The notes under the pieces: generated by a model
Seen by the model: only the letters and a program-made list of their open reading frames with translations
The model's database searches: none
Told to the model about the DNA's origin: nothing
Shown: one piece after another, positions 15,079 through 22,157 of the stretch
Layout: every line of letters begins with the position of its first letter
Numbering within the stretch: position 1 is the stretch's first letter
Program-made: the position numbers and the translations under genes
From: an uncultured Butyricicoccus sp.
GTDB lineage: Bacteria; Bacillota; Clostridia; Oscillospirales; Butyricicoccaceae
Direction of reading: 5' to 3'
Length of the DNA stretch: 24,188 bases
Assembly (NCBI GenBank): GCA_900547195.1
Contig: URFQ01000036.1
Coordinates: 1 to 24,188 of the forward strand

Positions 15079-15319
15079 AAAGCCTCGTACTCTGAAATAA
15101 TGAACCGCTCTGGTAAAAACGGACGGCAGCAAAACACCCCCTGATGTAGAAAAAGAGTTACATCAGGGGGTGTTGCTATGAGCAAGCGGAAGTGGGCAGA
15201 TGGGAATAGCGCCGGAGACGATTGCAATGATAAGGCCGGGAAAAACGATGGGTTTTGCATCTCGAAGCGGTTCGCCATATATGTGAGTTGCCAAGCTATG
15301 GCAGAGGCAAACACTTCAT
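15079..15319. other. Intergenic gap between convergent ribU and NYN genes
   Basis: These 241 bases hold the 16-bp hairpin and no gene I can support. Short frames on both strands are open across it (plus from 15178; minus reading PLRDAKPIVFPGLIIAIVSG without a credible start). None has normal gene features. It may be a decayed gene or a dispersed repeat. Confidence 0.5.
15131..15174 (-). terminator. Perfect 16-bp inverted repeat, probable terminator for the minus-strand NYN gene (perhaps both strands)
   Basis: AACACCCCCTGATGTA (15133-15148) pairs perfectly with TACATCAGGGGGTGTT (15159-15174) around a 10-base loop. Read on the minus strand the stem ends in TGTTTTGC, a short T-run; on the plus strand only TGTTGC follows. 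It lies about 146 bases beyond the NYN stop codon and about 55 beyond the ribU stop. Confidence 0.65.
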
Positions 15320-16723
15320 TTAATCCTCGCCAAGCTGGATGGAGGCGTTTCCTTCCGCGTCGATTACAATGCGCATCGGTTTAATATATTTATTATAGAA
15401 CTGACGTTTTTCGCCTTCCGTCATCTCGACCATTGTTTCCAAATAAACCGCACGCAGCATGTCCTGAATGTTGAGATGAAACGCCGAATCCAGCCGCTGG
15501 CGAATTTGGCTGAGCAGGGTATGGATTTTAATATCATTGCTGTTTCCTGTGCAGAAGTCATCGATATAGCAGTAAAAAATACCGGCATCCCGCATGACGT
15601 TTTTGATATCGGCGCCGCACTTTTCTTCTTCAACCATGACCAGGAAACGCGCATCTGGCAGGGCGGAAATGAGCCCCCAGTAATCGGAGTCGCTGGACAC
15701 AATTACAAAGGAATCCGCGTGGTTTTGATAGAACTCTTTGCAGGTGCCGACAGCGAGACTTATATCCACAAGCGATTTGCTTTGCTTTACGCGCTGGATC
15801 ATAATGTGTTCTACCGGGATTTCGGTGAACTGATTGAGGACTTGCCACGCCGCGGTGGTATGTACGTCATTATAAAGGATGATTTTCGAGATTTTGGAGA
15901 GTGAGGAATCGTTCAGATTGTTGAGTACCGCATACAGTTTATAAGGGTCAGAGTTTTCACAGTCCACGACGAAAACGGTTTGTATGCTTTTGGTAAGGAA
16001 GTCATAAATGCCGTTTTTGATTAGGTTCCCTGCATCTGCCACCTTGCTTATGTCCTGGAAACAGTTTTCATGGTATTCATAAAGCAAGGAAACAAACTTT
16101 TTGTCATTATATAGAATATTGCCCTTATCTGTGGCCTCCCAATTGATATAAACCTGATAGGGATATAAGGCCATATTGTCATGAAACATCTTATTGGCGC
16201 GTTTCGCGCCTGCCTCGGTTGTGCCATGAGGCATGATGAAAAGTTCACGGATATACCCCCATTCCAGCCAGATTGGGAGAAGGGACTTGCAGTTATTAAT
16301 CCGCTCAATAATATATCGGTTGATATCATAAATGTATCGTTCGGGTCTATAGTTGGCTTTCAGCAGCGGAATGCCGTCTTTATGTAGCTCTTTTGCGCAA
16401 ATAGTGGGAATATATTCAGGCAGTGAATCAATGTTTTTCAGATCATATTTCATAGCACGCTGAATTTTGGTAAAATATTTTTCCAAACCGGTACGGATCA
16501 TACACAAATTCCGGATAATTCGTGCGTTTTGGTTTTGATCCATTTGTTGATAAACATCCAGCTTTGGCGGCTCGTGCTCATTTTCAAAAATTTTTTTCGG
16601 CACGCCGATTAAATACGCGATTTTAGATACGATTAAATAGGTGCTGTTTTCAAAATCACTGTATACATGTGAGGCGGGCTGTGGGGCAGGTTCTGCATTT
16701 GTAATATAATTTGCGAAATCCAT
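15320..16723 (-). CDS. NYN (PIN-like) domain protein with unrecognised N-terminal half
   Basis: A 467-residue soluble protein. Residues about 248-390 form a NYN/LabA-type PIN-like domain, a fold typical of metal-dependent RNases. It has VFVVDCENSDPY (D254), SKSLVDISLAVG (D320) and FVIVSSDSDYWGLI (D345, D347), the acidic residues expected around the active site. Residues 1-240 are mainly charged and probably helical, without membrane segments; I recognise no family there. The C-terminal 60 residues may form a small extra domain. ATG at 16723 (minus) has AAGGAGG upstream and an extended -10. Codon use looks more AT-rich, with more Lys, Asn and Ile codons than its neighbours, which could indicate later acquisition. 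It is a single-gene unit, and its RNA target and role are unknown. Confidence 0.85.
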   Translation of the reverse strand: MDFANYITNAEPAPQPASHVYSDFENSTYLIVSKIAYLIGVPKKIFENEHEPPKLDVYQQMDQNQNARIIRNLCMIRTGLEKYFTKIQRAMKYDLKNIDSLPEYIPTICAKELHKDGIPLLKANYRPERYIYDINRYIIERINNCKSLLPIWLEWGYIRELFIMPHGTTEAGAKRANKMFHDNMALYPYQVYINWEATDKGNILYNDKKFVSLLYEYHENCFQDISKVADAGNLIKNGIYDFLTKSIQTVFVVDCENSDPYKLYAVLNNLNDSSLSKISKIILYNDVHTTAAWQVLNQFTEIPVEHIMIQRVKQSKSLVDISLAVGTCKEFYQNHADSFVIVSSDSDYWGLISALPDARFLVMVEEEKCGADIKNVMRDAGIFYCYIDDFCTGNSNDIKIHTLLSQIRQRLDSAFHLNIQDMLRAVYLETMVEMTEGEKRQFYNKYIKPMRIVIDAEGNASIQLGED

Positions 16724-16746
16724 AAAAAATACCTCCTTTTCTTTTT

Positions 16747-16755
16747 AGTATACCA
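16747..16755 (-). promoter_or_regulatory. Extended -10 promoter element for the NYN gene
   Basis: On the minus strand TGG followed by TATACT (16752 down to 16747) lies about 24 bases before the start codon. No good -35 is seen at 16-18 bases, so it would be an extended -10 promoter. Confidence 0.45.
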
Positions 16756-16850
16756 TAGAACCGTGATGATCCATAGCGAAACCAAGGGAATGGTGCGCGG
16801 TATTGTCTGTATATACAAAACTGAGGCCAACAATTTGTTATTTTCGCGGC

Positions 16851-16880
16851 TTGGCAGGAACGGGAAAACCTTGTTATAAT
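16851..16880 (+). promoter_or_regulatory. Sigma-A promoter for the cysteine-rich protein gene
   Basis: TTGGCA (16851-16856) and a perfect TATAAT (16875-16880) are separated by 18 bases. The leader to the start codon is about 45-55 bases. Confidence 0.7.
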
Positions 16881-16931
16881 AAAAGGCAAGGTAAAAATAT
16901 CTATAATGAATCATGGAAGAATAAGGAAAGC

Positions 16932-17276
16932 GTGGTATGGATGAAAATTGACGGTAACGAACTGGCTATCCGCCAAAATGAGTTAGATCAGCAGGGCTTT
17001 AAAAAGGAAGCCTATGAAATGAAAATGGAATTCCTGCGCCAAGTGCGTGAGAGCGGCGACCATTGCCCGTGTAAAGAGGCATGCCCGCATCATGGGAACT
17101 GTTTTGAGTGCGTGACCATCCATCGAGGTCACCGTGATCATTTGCCAATGTGCCTATGGGATATGATCAACGAGCGAGTTGCCGCATTGTCCCATCTTAC
17201 GGAAGGCTCGCTTCACGCTTACGAGAACCGGCAAAAGGAAGCCTGTTCCTGCGACAGTTGCCCTGGCTGTAAATAA
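16932..17276 (+). CDS. Cysteine-rich small protein of unknown function
   Basis: A small soluble protein of 111 residues from ATG 16941, or 114 from GTG 16932; GTG is favoured by AAGGA four bases closer. An N-terminal amphipathic, charged stretch of about 40 residues is followed by CPCKEACPHHGNCFECVTIH and PMCLW. This is a dense metal-ligand pattern resembling short clostridial 'CPC...CP.HGNC..C' proteins that I recall but cannot name. A second cluster CSCDSCPGC ends the protein. Numbered from ATG 16941, Cys are at 42, 44, 48, 54, 57, 71, 102, 104, 107 and 110, with several His between. Zinc or iron-sulfur binding is inferred. It has its own promoter and terminator and is therefore monocistronic. 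An upstream extension to 16803 would cross the promoter and is rejected. Confidence 0.75.
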   Translation: MVWMKIDGNELAIRQNELDQQGFKKEAYEMKMEFLRQVRESGDHCPCKEACPHHGNCFECVTIHRGHRDHLPMCLWDMINERVAALSHLTEGSLHAYENRQKEACSCDSCPGCK

Positions 17277-17283
17277 AAAGGAA

Positions 17284-17316
17284 ACGCTCCTCTGAATGGA
17301 GGGGCGTATTTATTTG
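17284..17316 (+). terminator. Intrinsic terminator after the cysteine-rich protein gene
   Basis: ACGCTCCTCT (17284-17293) pairs with GGAGGGGCGT (17298-17307) with two G:T pairs and a GAAT loop, followed by ATTTATTTG. The T-run is broken, so strength is uncertain. Confidence 0.65.
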
Positions 17317-17342
17317 CCAAGAACGCAGACATCTGGTATGCT
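17314..17342 (+). promoter_or_regulatory. Sigma-A promoter for the pepD-like gene
   Basis: TTGCCA (17314-17319) and TATGCT (17337-17342) are separated by 17 bases, with TGG just before the -10 element. It begins within the tail of the preceding terminator. Confidence 0.6.
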
Positions 17343-17378
17343 GAAATGAGTGTTTGATTGAAAGGGAGGAATGCTGCA

Positions 17379-18803
17379 ATGAACCGGGAAATAATAAGCG
17401 GTGTTTTAGAGGAATTTATGCCACTGTGTGCGATTCCGCATGGTTCAGGCAATGAAAAAGCCGTATCCGATTATTTGGCGAACCATCTGGCCGCGCTTGG
17501 TGCATTGGTAAAACGGGATGCTATATGGAATATCTGGGCAGACGTACCGGCAACGTCCGGTCGGGAAGGAGAGCCGACGATTGCGCTTCAGGCGCATATG
17601 GACATGGTATGCGCGGTAGGAGAACCGGACTATCGGCCACATACGGCTCCGATTGCAGCAGTGGAAAAGGACGGATGGCTGTCCACCGGAGGACGGTCAT
17701 CGCTTGGTGCGGATTGTGGTGCGGGTGTTGCCTTGATTTTGTGGCTGCTCGGCCATGCACCGTCCCATCCACCGCTGCGCGTGATTTTTACCGTGCGGGA
17801 GGAAATCGGCCTCGCCGGTGCGCAGGAGATTCCCAAGGAAAGTGTCGCAGGGGTTTCTACGTTCGTCAATCTGGATGGTTTTGCACAGGACCGGGTGCTG
17901 ACCGGCTCTGCGGGCGGCATGCGCGAACACTATGCCCGGCAAATGGAGACTGTACCTGCACCAGCCGGAAAAGCGTACCAAATCACACTCACCGGCTTTA
18001 CAGGCGGTCATTCTGGCTTTGATATTGATAAAAAGCGTGTAAACGCTGTGATTCTCATGGGGGAGGTGCTGCGCCGCCTGCAAACCAAGACTCCGTTTGC
18101 CATCGCGTCATTTGCAGGCGGGCAAGCTTTCAACGCCATTCCGTATCGCTGCACTGCACGGATTGTCAGTGCGGTACCAATTGATCAGGCGGTGCGGGAA
18201 ATTGCCGAAGAGATTGCAGTGCGGCATAAGACTACGGACCCGGATGGCATCTTAAAAGCGGAGCGTTGCCCGCATCCCGGGCAGGTGTGGGCAGGCAGCG
18301 TGACCGCAGGCTTTTTGACCCTGCTCGGCGGGTTTACAGATGGCGTATATGCCATGCATCCCGAATTGCCGGGCGTAGTCAGCGATTCGTCCAATCTCGG
18401 TCATGTCTACGAACAGGGAGGCGTCCTTTATTTGGATGCCATGATCCGTTTTATGGATGCGGCTGCAGAATATGCATTGCATCAGAGCCATATGCTGGTG
18501 GCAAATATGTGCGGCTTTGCAGGAATTGTGCGAACGCGCTATCCGGCCTGGCCGGCAAAGCGAGACAGCGCGCTTGTACAACGTATGGTAACGCTGTACA
18601 AAGGGCAAACTGGGAAAGACGCACAGGTGGTTGCGCAGCATGTTGGCCTGGAACCCTCCTTTTTCCTGGATAAAAACCCGGAGATGGACTGTGTTTGCCT
18701 TGGCATGGATATCGAAGGCTGCCATTCGCCGGATGAACGATGGCGGCTGGACAGTATTCCCACGCTGGCGCATATGCTGCTCAATTATTTCGCAGCCCCA
18801 TAA
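17379..18803 (+). CDS. pepD: Aminoacyl-histidine dipeptidase (PepD-like, M20 family)
   Basis: A 474-residue cytoplasmic metallodipeptidase of the M20C type; relatives cleave Xaa-His and other dipeptides using two zinc or other divalent ions. Metal and catalytic motifs are in order: LQAHMDMVC (H73, D75), LGADCGAGVA (D112), and FTVREEIGLAGAQ (E141 catalytic base, E142 metal ligand), with VNLDGF near 170. The dimerisation or lid region starts with LTGFTGGHSGFDI. Late motifs include GVVSDSSNLGHV and the C-terminal CLGMDIEGCHSPDER with the last metal-binding His. Length matches clostridial PepD. ATG 17379 lies 9 bases after GGGAGG. The 3' end overlaps the convergent HD-domain gene by 19 bases. Confidence 0.92.
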   Translation: MNREIISGVLEEFMPLCAIPHGSGNEKAVSDYLANHLAALGALVKRDAIWNIWADVPATSGREGEPTIALQAHMDMVCAVGEPDYRPHTAPIAAVEKDGWLSTGGRSSLGADCGAGVALILWLLGHAPSHPPLRVIFTVREEIGLAGAQEIPKESVAGVSTFVNLDGFAQDRVLTGSAGGMREHYARQMETVPAPAGKAYQITLTGFTGGHSGFDIDKKRVNAVILMGEVLRRLQTKTPFAIASFAGGQAFNAIPYRCTARIVSAVPIDQAVREIAEEIAVRHKTTDPDGILKAERCPHPGQVWAGSVTAGFLTLLGGFTDGVYAMHPELPGVVSDSSNLGHVYEQGGVLYLDAMIRFMDAAAEYALHQSHMLVANMCGFAGIVRTRYPAWPAKRDSALVQRMVTLYKGQTGKDAQVVAQHVGLEPSFFLDKNPEMDCVCLGMDIEGCHSPDERWRLDSIPTLAHMLLNYFAAP

Positions 18804-19294
18804 GGCGGCGCAAGATAAAGCGCCTGCAAATAGCGTTTTCCAGTTTTGGTGCGGAAAATACGTTCTTTGGCGACGCGGCAAGATGCTTCCGGCAAAGCGT
18901 CCTCATAGGCGTTGACCAAAAAATCGGCCTCAATCAGGATACGAAAATCCAAATCCTCTGATGCCGTATATGTGTGGTGATGCGCAATCAGAAAACAAAC
19001 CCGTTCCATCGCCGCCGCGGATGCGCCCGCTGTTTCCAGAAGGGGACGCGCAACCGCCGGGCCTTCCTGCTCCTGATAGGGGCCTCCGCTGCTGTTGTGT
19101 TTGCGCTCAGCTTCGTGAATGCCGATGTCGTGCAGGATGGATGCGGCTTCCAATGTTTTCAGGGCATCACCCGACAGGCCTTCGGCCTGCGCGAGCGCCC
19201 GGGAAAATGCCCAGACTTTCGTCAGATGCTGGATACGCCGCGCGTCCCCTGCATTGTATTCGATTGCTGCGGTGAAAAGCCTTGTTAAATTCAT
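18785..19294 (-). CDS. HD-domain phosphohydrolase
   Basis: A 169-residue protein with a complete HD domain, a fold used by metal-dependent phosphohydrolases acting on nucleotides or alarmones. Ligands are H23 in RRIQHLTKVW, H55-D56 in ASILHDIGI, a His cluster AHHH at 105-107, and D125 in IEADFLVNAYE. The natural substrate is unknown; the size and LIAHHHTY motif resemble small YedJ/YpgQ-like or uncharacterised clostridial HD proteins. ATG at 19294 (minus) is chosen because GGAGGG lies 7-8 bases upstream; a longer frame to 19333 adds residues beyond the ribosome site. It is transcribed away from the MATE gene, 50 bases away, and its stop codon lies within the end of the pepD-like gene. Confidence 0.87.
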   Translation of the reverse strand: MNLTRLFTAAIEYNAGDARRIQHLTKVWAFSRALAQAEGLSGDALKTLEAASILHDIGIHEAERKHNSSGGPYQEQEGPAVARPLLETAGASAAAMERVCFLIAHHHTYTASEDLDFRILIEADFLVNAYEDALPEASCRVAKERIFRTKTGKRYLQALYLAPPYGAAK

Positions 19295-19344
19295 TAAAAA
19301 TCCCTCCAGAATTGTATTAGTAAAGGAAAGCAACGTTTAAAATC

Positions 19345-20673
19345 ATGGCAAAACAACTTGATTTGCTGCGTGATACCCCGCGCAGCCTGTATACGAAATA
19401 TCTTGTGCCATCGATCAGCGGGTCGCTGGTTACGTCCATTTACCTGCTTGCGGACACCATCATGATCGGCCGCGGCTGCGGTGCAGAAGCGCTTGCGGCG
19501 CTGAACTTGGTGCTGCCGCTGTTTGCGGTGCTGTTTGCCTGCGGTATGCTATTCGGCGTAGGTGGCGGTGTATTATATTCGGTTGCGCGCGGCAGCGGCG
19601 ACAAAAATCGTGCGCAGCAAATATGGTCAACTTCCGTGCTGCTCGCTGTTTCCGCAGCAGTTGTTTTGACCGTGTTTGGCTTAATATGCTTTCGGCCGCT
19701 GTGCTATGCGCTGGGCGCAGATGATACCAATATTGTAATGGTAATGAAATATGCTGTTTTCGTGGTTGCAGGCGCGCCGGTGTTTGTATTTTCCACGTTT
19801 TTGCAGGCGTTTGTTCGCAATGACCGGGATCCAAAACGCGCTATGGCAGCAGTGCTGTCCGGGTCGGCGGTTAATATTGTGTTTGATTATATTTTCATCT
19901 TTCCAATGAAGCTCGGCTTGACCGGCGGTGCAGCCGCAACAGTTGCGGGGAATATCCTGACCGTTTTTGTGTTGCTGACGCATTTGCGCATACCGGGCAA
20001 CGGCCTGCATTTTTCCCTACGCACCGCGCGGCTGTGCGAGGCAGGGGAAATTCTGACGGCAGGTGCGCCGTCCTTTTTGATTGAAGCTGCAACCGGCCTT
20101 ATTACATTCACCTTCAACCGGCAGATTCTGCGCTATCTGGGGCATTTGGGTGTGGTCGCTTATGGCGTTGTGGCCAACTATGCGCTTGTCATGCAGTCGC
20201 TGTTCAACGGTACTGGACAGGCGGCGCAGCCAATCATGGCCGCAAATTTCGGCGCGGGGCAGCGGGAACGCGTATATGCCGTGCAGCGCATGGGCCTCAT
20301 GACTGTAGCGATCTTCGGCGCGTTGGCCGTTGGGTGCGCGGTCTGCTTTCCGGTGGAGATGACTGCGTTGTTCGTTGAACTGAGCGACGGACTGCTCGGT
20401 CTTGCCATTCCGGCAATACGGATGTATTTTCCGGCGTTTGTGCCGCTCGGGATCAGCCTGTTTTTGACAACTTATCTACAGGCAGTCGTACAACCAAAGC
20501 CCGCGCTGATCATTATGGTACTGCGCGGCGTGGTATTGCCGGTTGCGTTCGCGTTTTCGTTGCCGCTCTTGTTTGGCGGACAGGCGATTTTTGCGGCGGT
20601 GCTGTGTGCAGAGGGGATCACCTGTACGGTTTCTGTGGGGCTTGCTGTCCGCAATATGAAGAAAGGCGGTTGA
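19345..20673 (+). CDS. MATE-family efflux transporter
   Basis: A 442-residue inner-membrane transporter with about 12 hydrophobic segments in two six-helix halves, the MATE layout. Such proteins export drugs, metabolites or dyes using Na+ or H+ gradients; the cargo here is unknown. The N-terminal RSLYTKYLVPSISGSLVTSI and LADTIMIGR are typical, as is the second-half VVAYGVVANYALVMQSLFNG with GQAAQPIMAANFGAGQ. ATG 19345 is the only candidate start after an in-frame TAA at 19321. The nearest ribosome-like sequence AAAGGAAAG (19322-19330) is unusually far, about 14 bases, so translation may be weak or use another mechanism. A strong hairpin begins within its last codons. Confidence 0.93.
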   Translation: MAKQLDLLRDTPRSLYTKYLVPSISGSLVTSIYLLADTIMIGRGCGAEALAALNLVLPLFAVLFACGMLFGVGGGVLYSVARGSGDKNRAQQIWSTSVLLAVSAAVVLTVFGLICFRPLCYALGADDTNIVMVMKYAVFVVAGAPVFVFSTFLQAFVRNDRDPKRAMAAVLSGSAVNIVFDYIFIFPMKLGLTGGAAATVAGNILTVFVLLTHLRIPGNGLHFSLRTARLCEAGEILTAGAPSFLIEAATGLITFTFNRQILRYLGHLGVVAYGVVANYALVMQSLFNGTGQAAQPIMAANFGAGQRERVYAVQRMGLMTVAIFGALAVGCAVCFPVEMTALFVELSDGLLGLAIPAIRMYFPAFVPLGISLFLTTYLQAVVQPKPALIIMVLRGVVLPVAFAFSLPLLFGGQAIFAAVLCAEGITCTVSVGLAVRNMKKGG

Positions 20674-20694
20674 CCGGAAAGGTCAGCCGCCTTT
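20662..20694. terminator. Bidirectional terminator between MATE and sirtuin genes
   Basis: AAAGGCGGTTGACC (20662-20675) pairs with GGTCAGCCGCCTTT (20681-20694), 14 bp with one G:T pair and a GGAAA loop. It overlaps the MATE stop codon and ends 6 bases before the convergent sirtuin gene's stop. A/T tracts on both flanks suit use in both directions. Confidence 0.8.
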
Positions 20695-20699
20695 GGCGT

Positions 20700-21416
20700 T
20701 TAAATCTGTGAGAGCACCTCGCCGATCGGCGCATGGATGACCAGATCGGCACGGCGGTCCGCTGGGGTTGCGCTCTTGTTGATCAGCACAAGCTTGTTGC
20801 CGCGGTAATAGTCGATCAGGCCGGCTGCGGGATACACGGCGAGCGATGTGCCGCCAATGATGAGAATATCGGCGCGGCTGATATAGTCCACGCTGGCGCT
20901 GATGGTGTGATTGTCCAGACCTTCTTCGTAAAGAACCACGTCAGGCTTCACGGTGCCGCCGCAGGGGCAGGTCGGGATACCGGTGCTGTTTGCAATTGCA
21001 TCCACCGGGAAAGAGCGGTGACAGCGCATGCAGAAATTGCGCAGCACCGAGCCATGCAGCTCGAGCACTTCGCGGGAACCCGCGGCTTGATGCAGGCCGT
21101 CAATATTCTGCGTAATCACTGCGCGCAGCTTGCCCTGTTTTTCGAGCTCAGCAAGCTTCAAATGCGCGGCATTGGGCTTTGCGGACAGGCACAGCATTTT
21201 ATCGCGGTAAAAACGGTAAAACTCTGCGGTTTGGCGCATGAAAAAAGTGTGGGACAGAATGGTTTCCGGAGGCCAGTCATATTTTTGATTGTATAGGCCG
21301 TCCACGGAGCGAAAATCCGGGATGCCGCTTTCGGTCGACACGCCTGCGCCGCCAAAAAAGACGATGTTCTTGGAGCCGTCGATCCATTCCTTCAGCTTTG
21401 CGATTTCCGGGGGCAT
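20700..21416 (-). CDS. cobB: NAD-dependent protein deacylase (sirtuin)
   Basis: A 238-residue Sir2-family enzyme that removes acyl groups from lysines while consuming NAD and releasing nicotinamide. All core motifs are present: GGAGVSTESGIPDFRS (22-37), ITQNIDGLH (101-109), the catalytic His 121 in LELHGS, four zinc cysteines at 129, 132, 150 and 152, and GGTSLAVYPAAGL (188-200). VVLYEEGLD in place of the usual VVLFGE is a variant I recall in the bacterial class U/III-like clostridial proteins. ATG at 21416 (minus) follows AAGGAGG. It is the second gene of a unit, starting 12 bases after the nitroreductase stop. Confidence 0.94.
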   Translation of the reverse strand: MPPEIAKLKEWIDGSKNIVFFGGAGVSTESGIPDFRSVDGLYNQKYDWPPETILSHTFFMRQTAEFYRFYRDKMLCLSAKPNAAHLKLAELEKQGKLRAVITQNIDGLHQAAGSREVLELHGSVLRNFCMRCHRSFPVDAIANSTGIPTCPCGGTVKPDVVLYEEGLDNHTISASVDYISRADILIIGGTSLAVYPAAGLIDYYRGNKLVLINKSATPADRRADLVIHAPIGEVLSQI

Positions 21417-21428
21417 GGAAATCCCTCC

Positions 21429-21956
21429 TTATCCGTCGATGAAGGTCACAGTACCGTCCTTACGGGCCTTGGCTGGGGTTGGAGCCGCAGTATAGCCGAT
21501 AGCAGCCGAGCAGATCACGATGTGATCTTCCGGCACGCCGTAGCTGGTGAGCAAAGCGCGCACCTCGGGATCATCACAGGTGTCCCGCACCTGGTTGATC
21601 CAGCAGGAACCGAGGCCAAGCGACTCTGCGGTCAGCAGAATATTCTCCATCGCGGCCGAGCCATCCAGAAAAGCGTGGATTTCGCCGCGCTTGTAAGATA
21701 CAAGAATGTTGACCGGAGCATTGTAGAAGTTGTATTCTGCGCCGCGGTTCCCAGCCTTAGCAACCGCTTTGGCGAGTTCAAGGGATTTTTCTGCGCTGTA
21801 AATCACCGAAAAGTGCCAAAGCTGTTTGCCCATGCCGCTTGGCGCCCATTGGGCGGCGAGGATGAGCTGTTCAATCTGCTCGCGCGGCGGCAGCTTGCCA
21901 GGTACAAACGCACGGGTAGAACGGCGGGATTGAATGATGTCCATCAGTTCACGCAT
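21429..21956 (-). CDS. Nitroreductase-family flavoprotein
   Basis: A 175-residue FMN-dependent oxidoreductase-like protein using NAD(P)H, of the small nitroreductase group. The N-terminal IIQSRRSTRAFVPGKLP binds the FMN phosphate in relatives. AAQWAPSGMGKQLWHFSVI is the second conserved block, with DGSAAMENILLTAESLGLGSCWIN in the middle and AIGYTAAPTPAKARK at the end. The physiological substrate is unknown. ATG at 21956 (minus) follows AAAGGAGG. It is first in a two-gene operon with the sirtuin and is transcribed from a good promoter at 22026-22054. Its roughly 60-base leader can form a hairpin. Confidence 0.92.
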   Translation of the reverse strand: MRELMDIIQSRRSTRAFVPGKLPPREQIEQLILAAQWAPSGMGKQLWHFSVIYSAEKSLELAKAVAKAGNRGAEYNFYNAPVNILVSYKRGEIHAFLDGSAAMENILLTAESLGLGSCWINQVRDTCDDPEVRALLTSYGVPEDHIVICSAAIGYTAAPTPAKARKDGTVTFIDG

Positions 21957-21978
21957 GATAAAGATCCTCCTTTTAGGG

Positions 21979-22003
21979 AAAAAGAGCGTTTGCGGCTCTC
22001 TTT
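21979..22003 (-). promoter_or_regulatory. Possible hairpin in the nitroreductase-sirtuin leader
   Basis: On the minus strand AAAGAGAGC (22003-21995) pairs with GCTCTTTTT (21987-21979), 9 bp around CGCAAAC. The final T-rich arm gives a weak terminator look, between promoter and ribosome site. Function is uncertain. Confidence 0.3.
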
Positions 22004-22025
22004 GAAAATGGTTCTATTTGCTTAT

Positions 22026-22054
22026 AGTATAGCCTGCACCGCCGGAGTTTTCAA
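22026..22054 (-). promoter_or_regulatory. Sigma-A promoter for the nitroreductase-sirtuin operon
   Basis: On the minus strand TTGAAA (22054-22049) and TATACT (22031-22026) are separated by exactly 17 bases. The expected start is near 22019. Confidence 0.75.
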
Positions 22055-22091
22055 GCAAAGCACACAAAAATAAGTATGCTTCAAAAGATGC

Positions 22092-22121
22092 ATGACATTT
22101 TGGTACAACCTGTGCTATAAT
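22092..22121 (+). promoter_or_regulatory. Sigma-A promoter for the ABC-F gene
   Basis: ATGACA (22092-22097) and a perfect TATAAT (22116-22121) are 18 bases apart, with TGC forming an extended -10. It is divergent from the nitroreductase promoter. Confidence 0.8.
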
Positions 22122-22157
22122 AAAGAAGATTGAAAATTTTTATTCACTGGAGGCAAC

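Noticed and set aside
15178..15384. 68-codon plus-strand ORF after the hairpin
   Set aside because: Odd composition, no family, and convergent overlap with the end of the NYN gene. The ribosome-like sequence is inside a hairpin arm. Kept only as a finding.
16803..16931. Upstream extension of the cysteine-rich protein
   Set aside because: It would place the promoter (16851-16880) inside the coding sequence, and the residues look non-coding.
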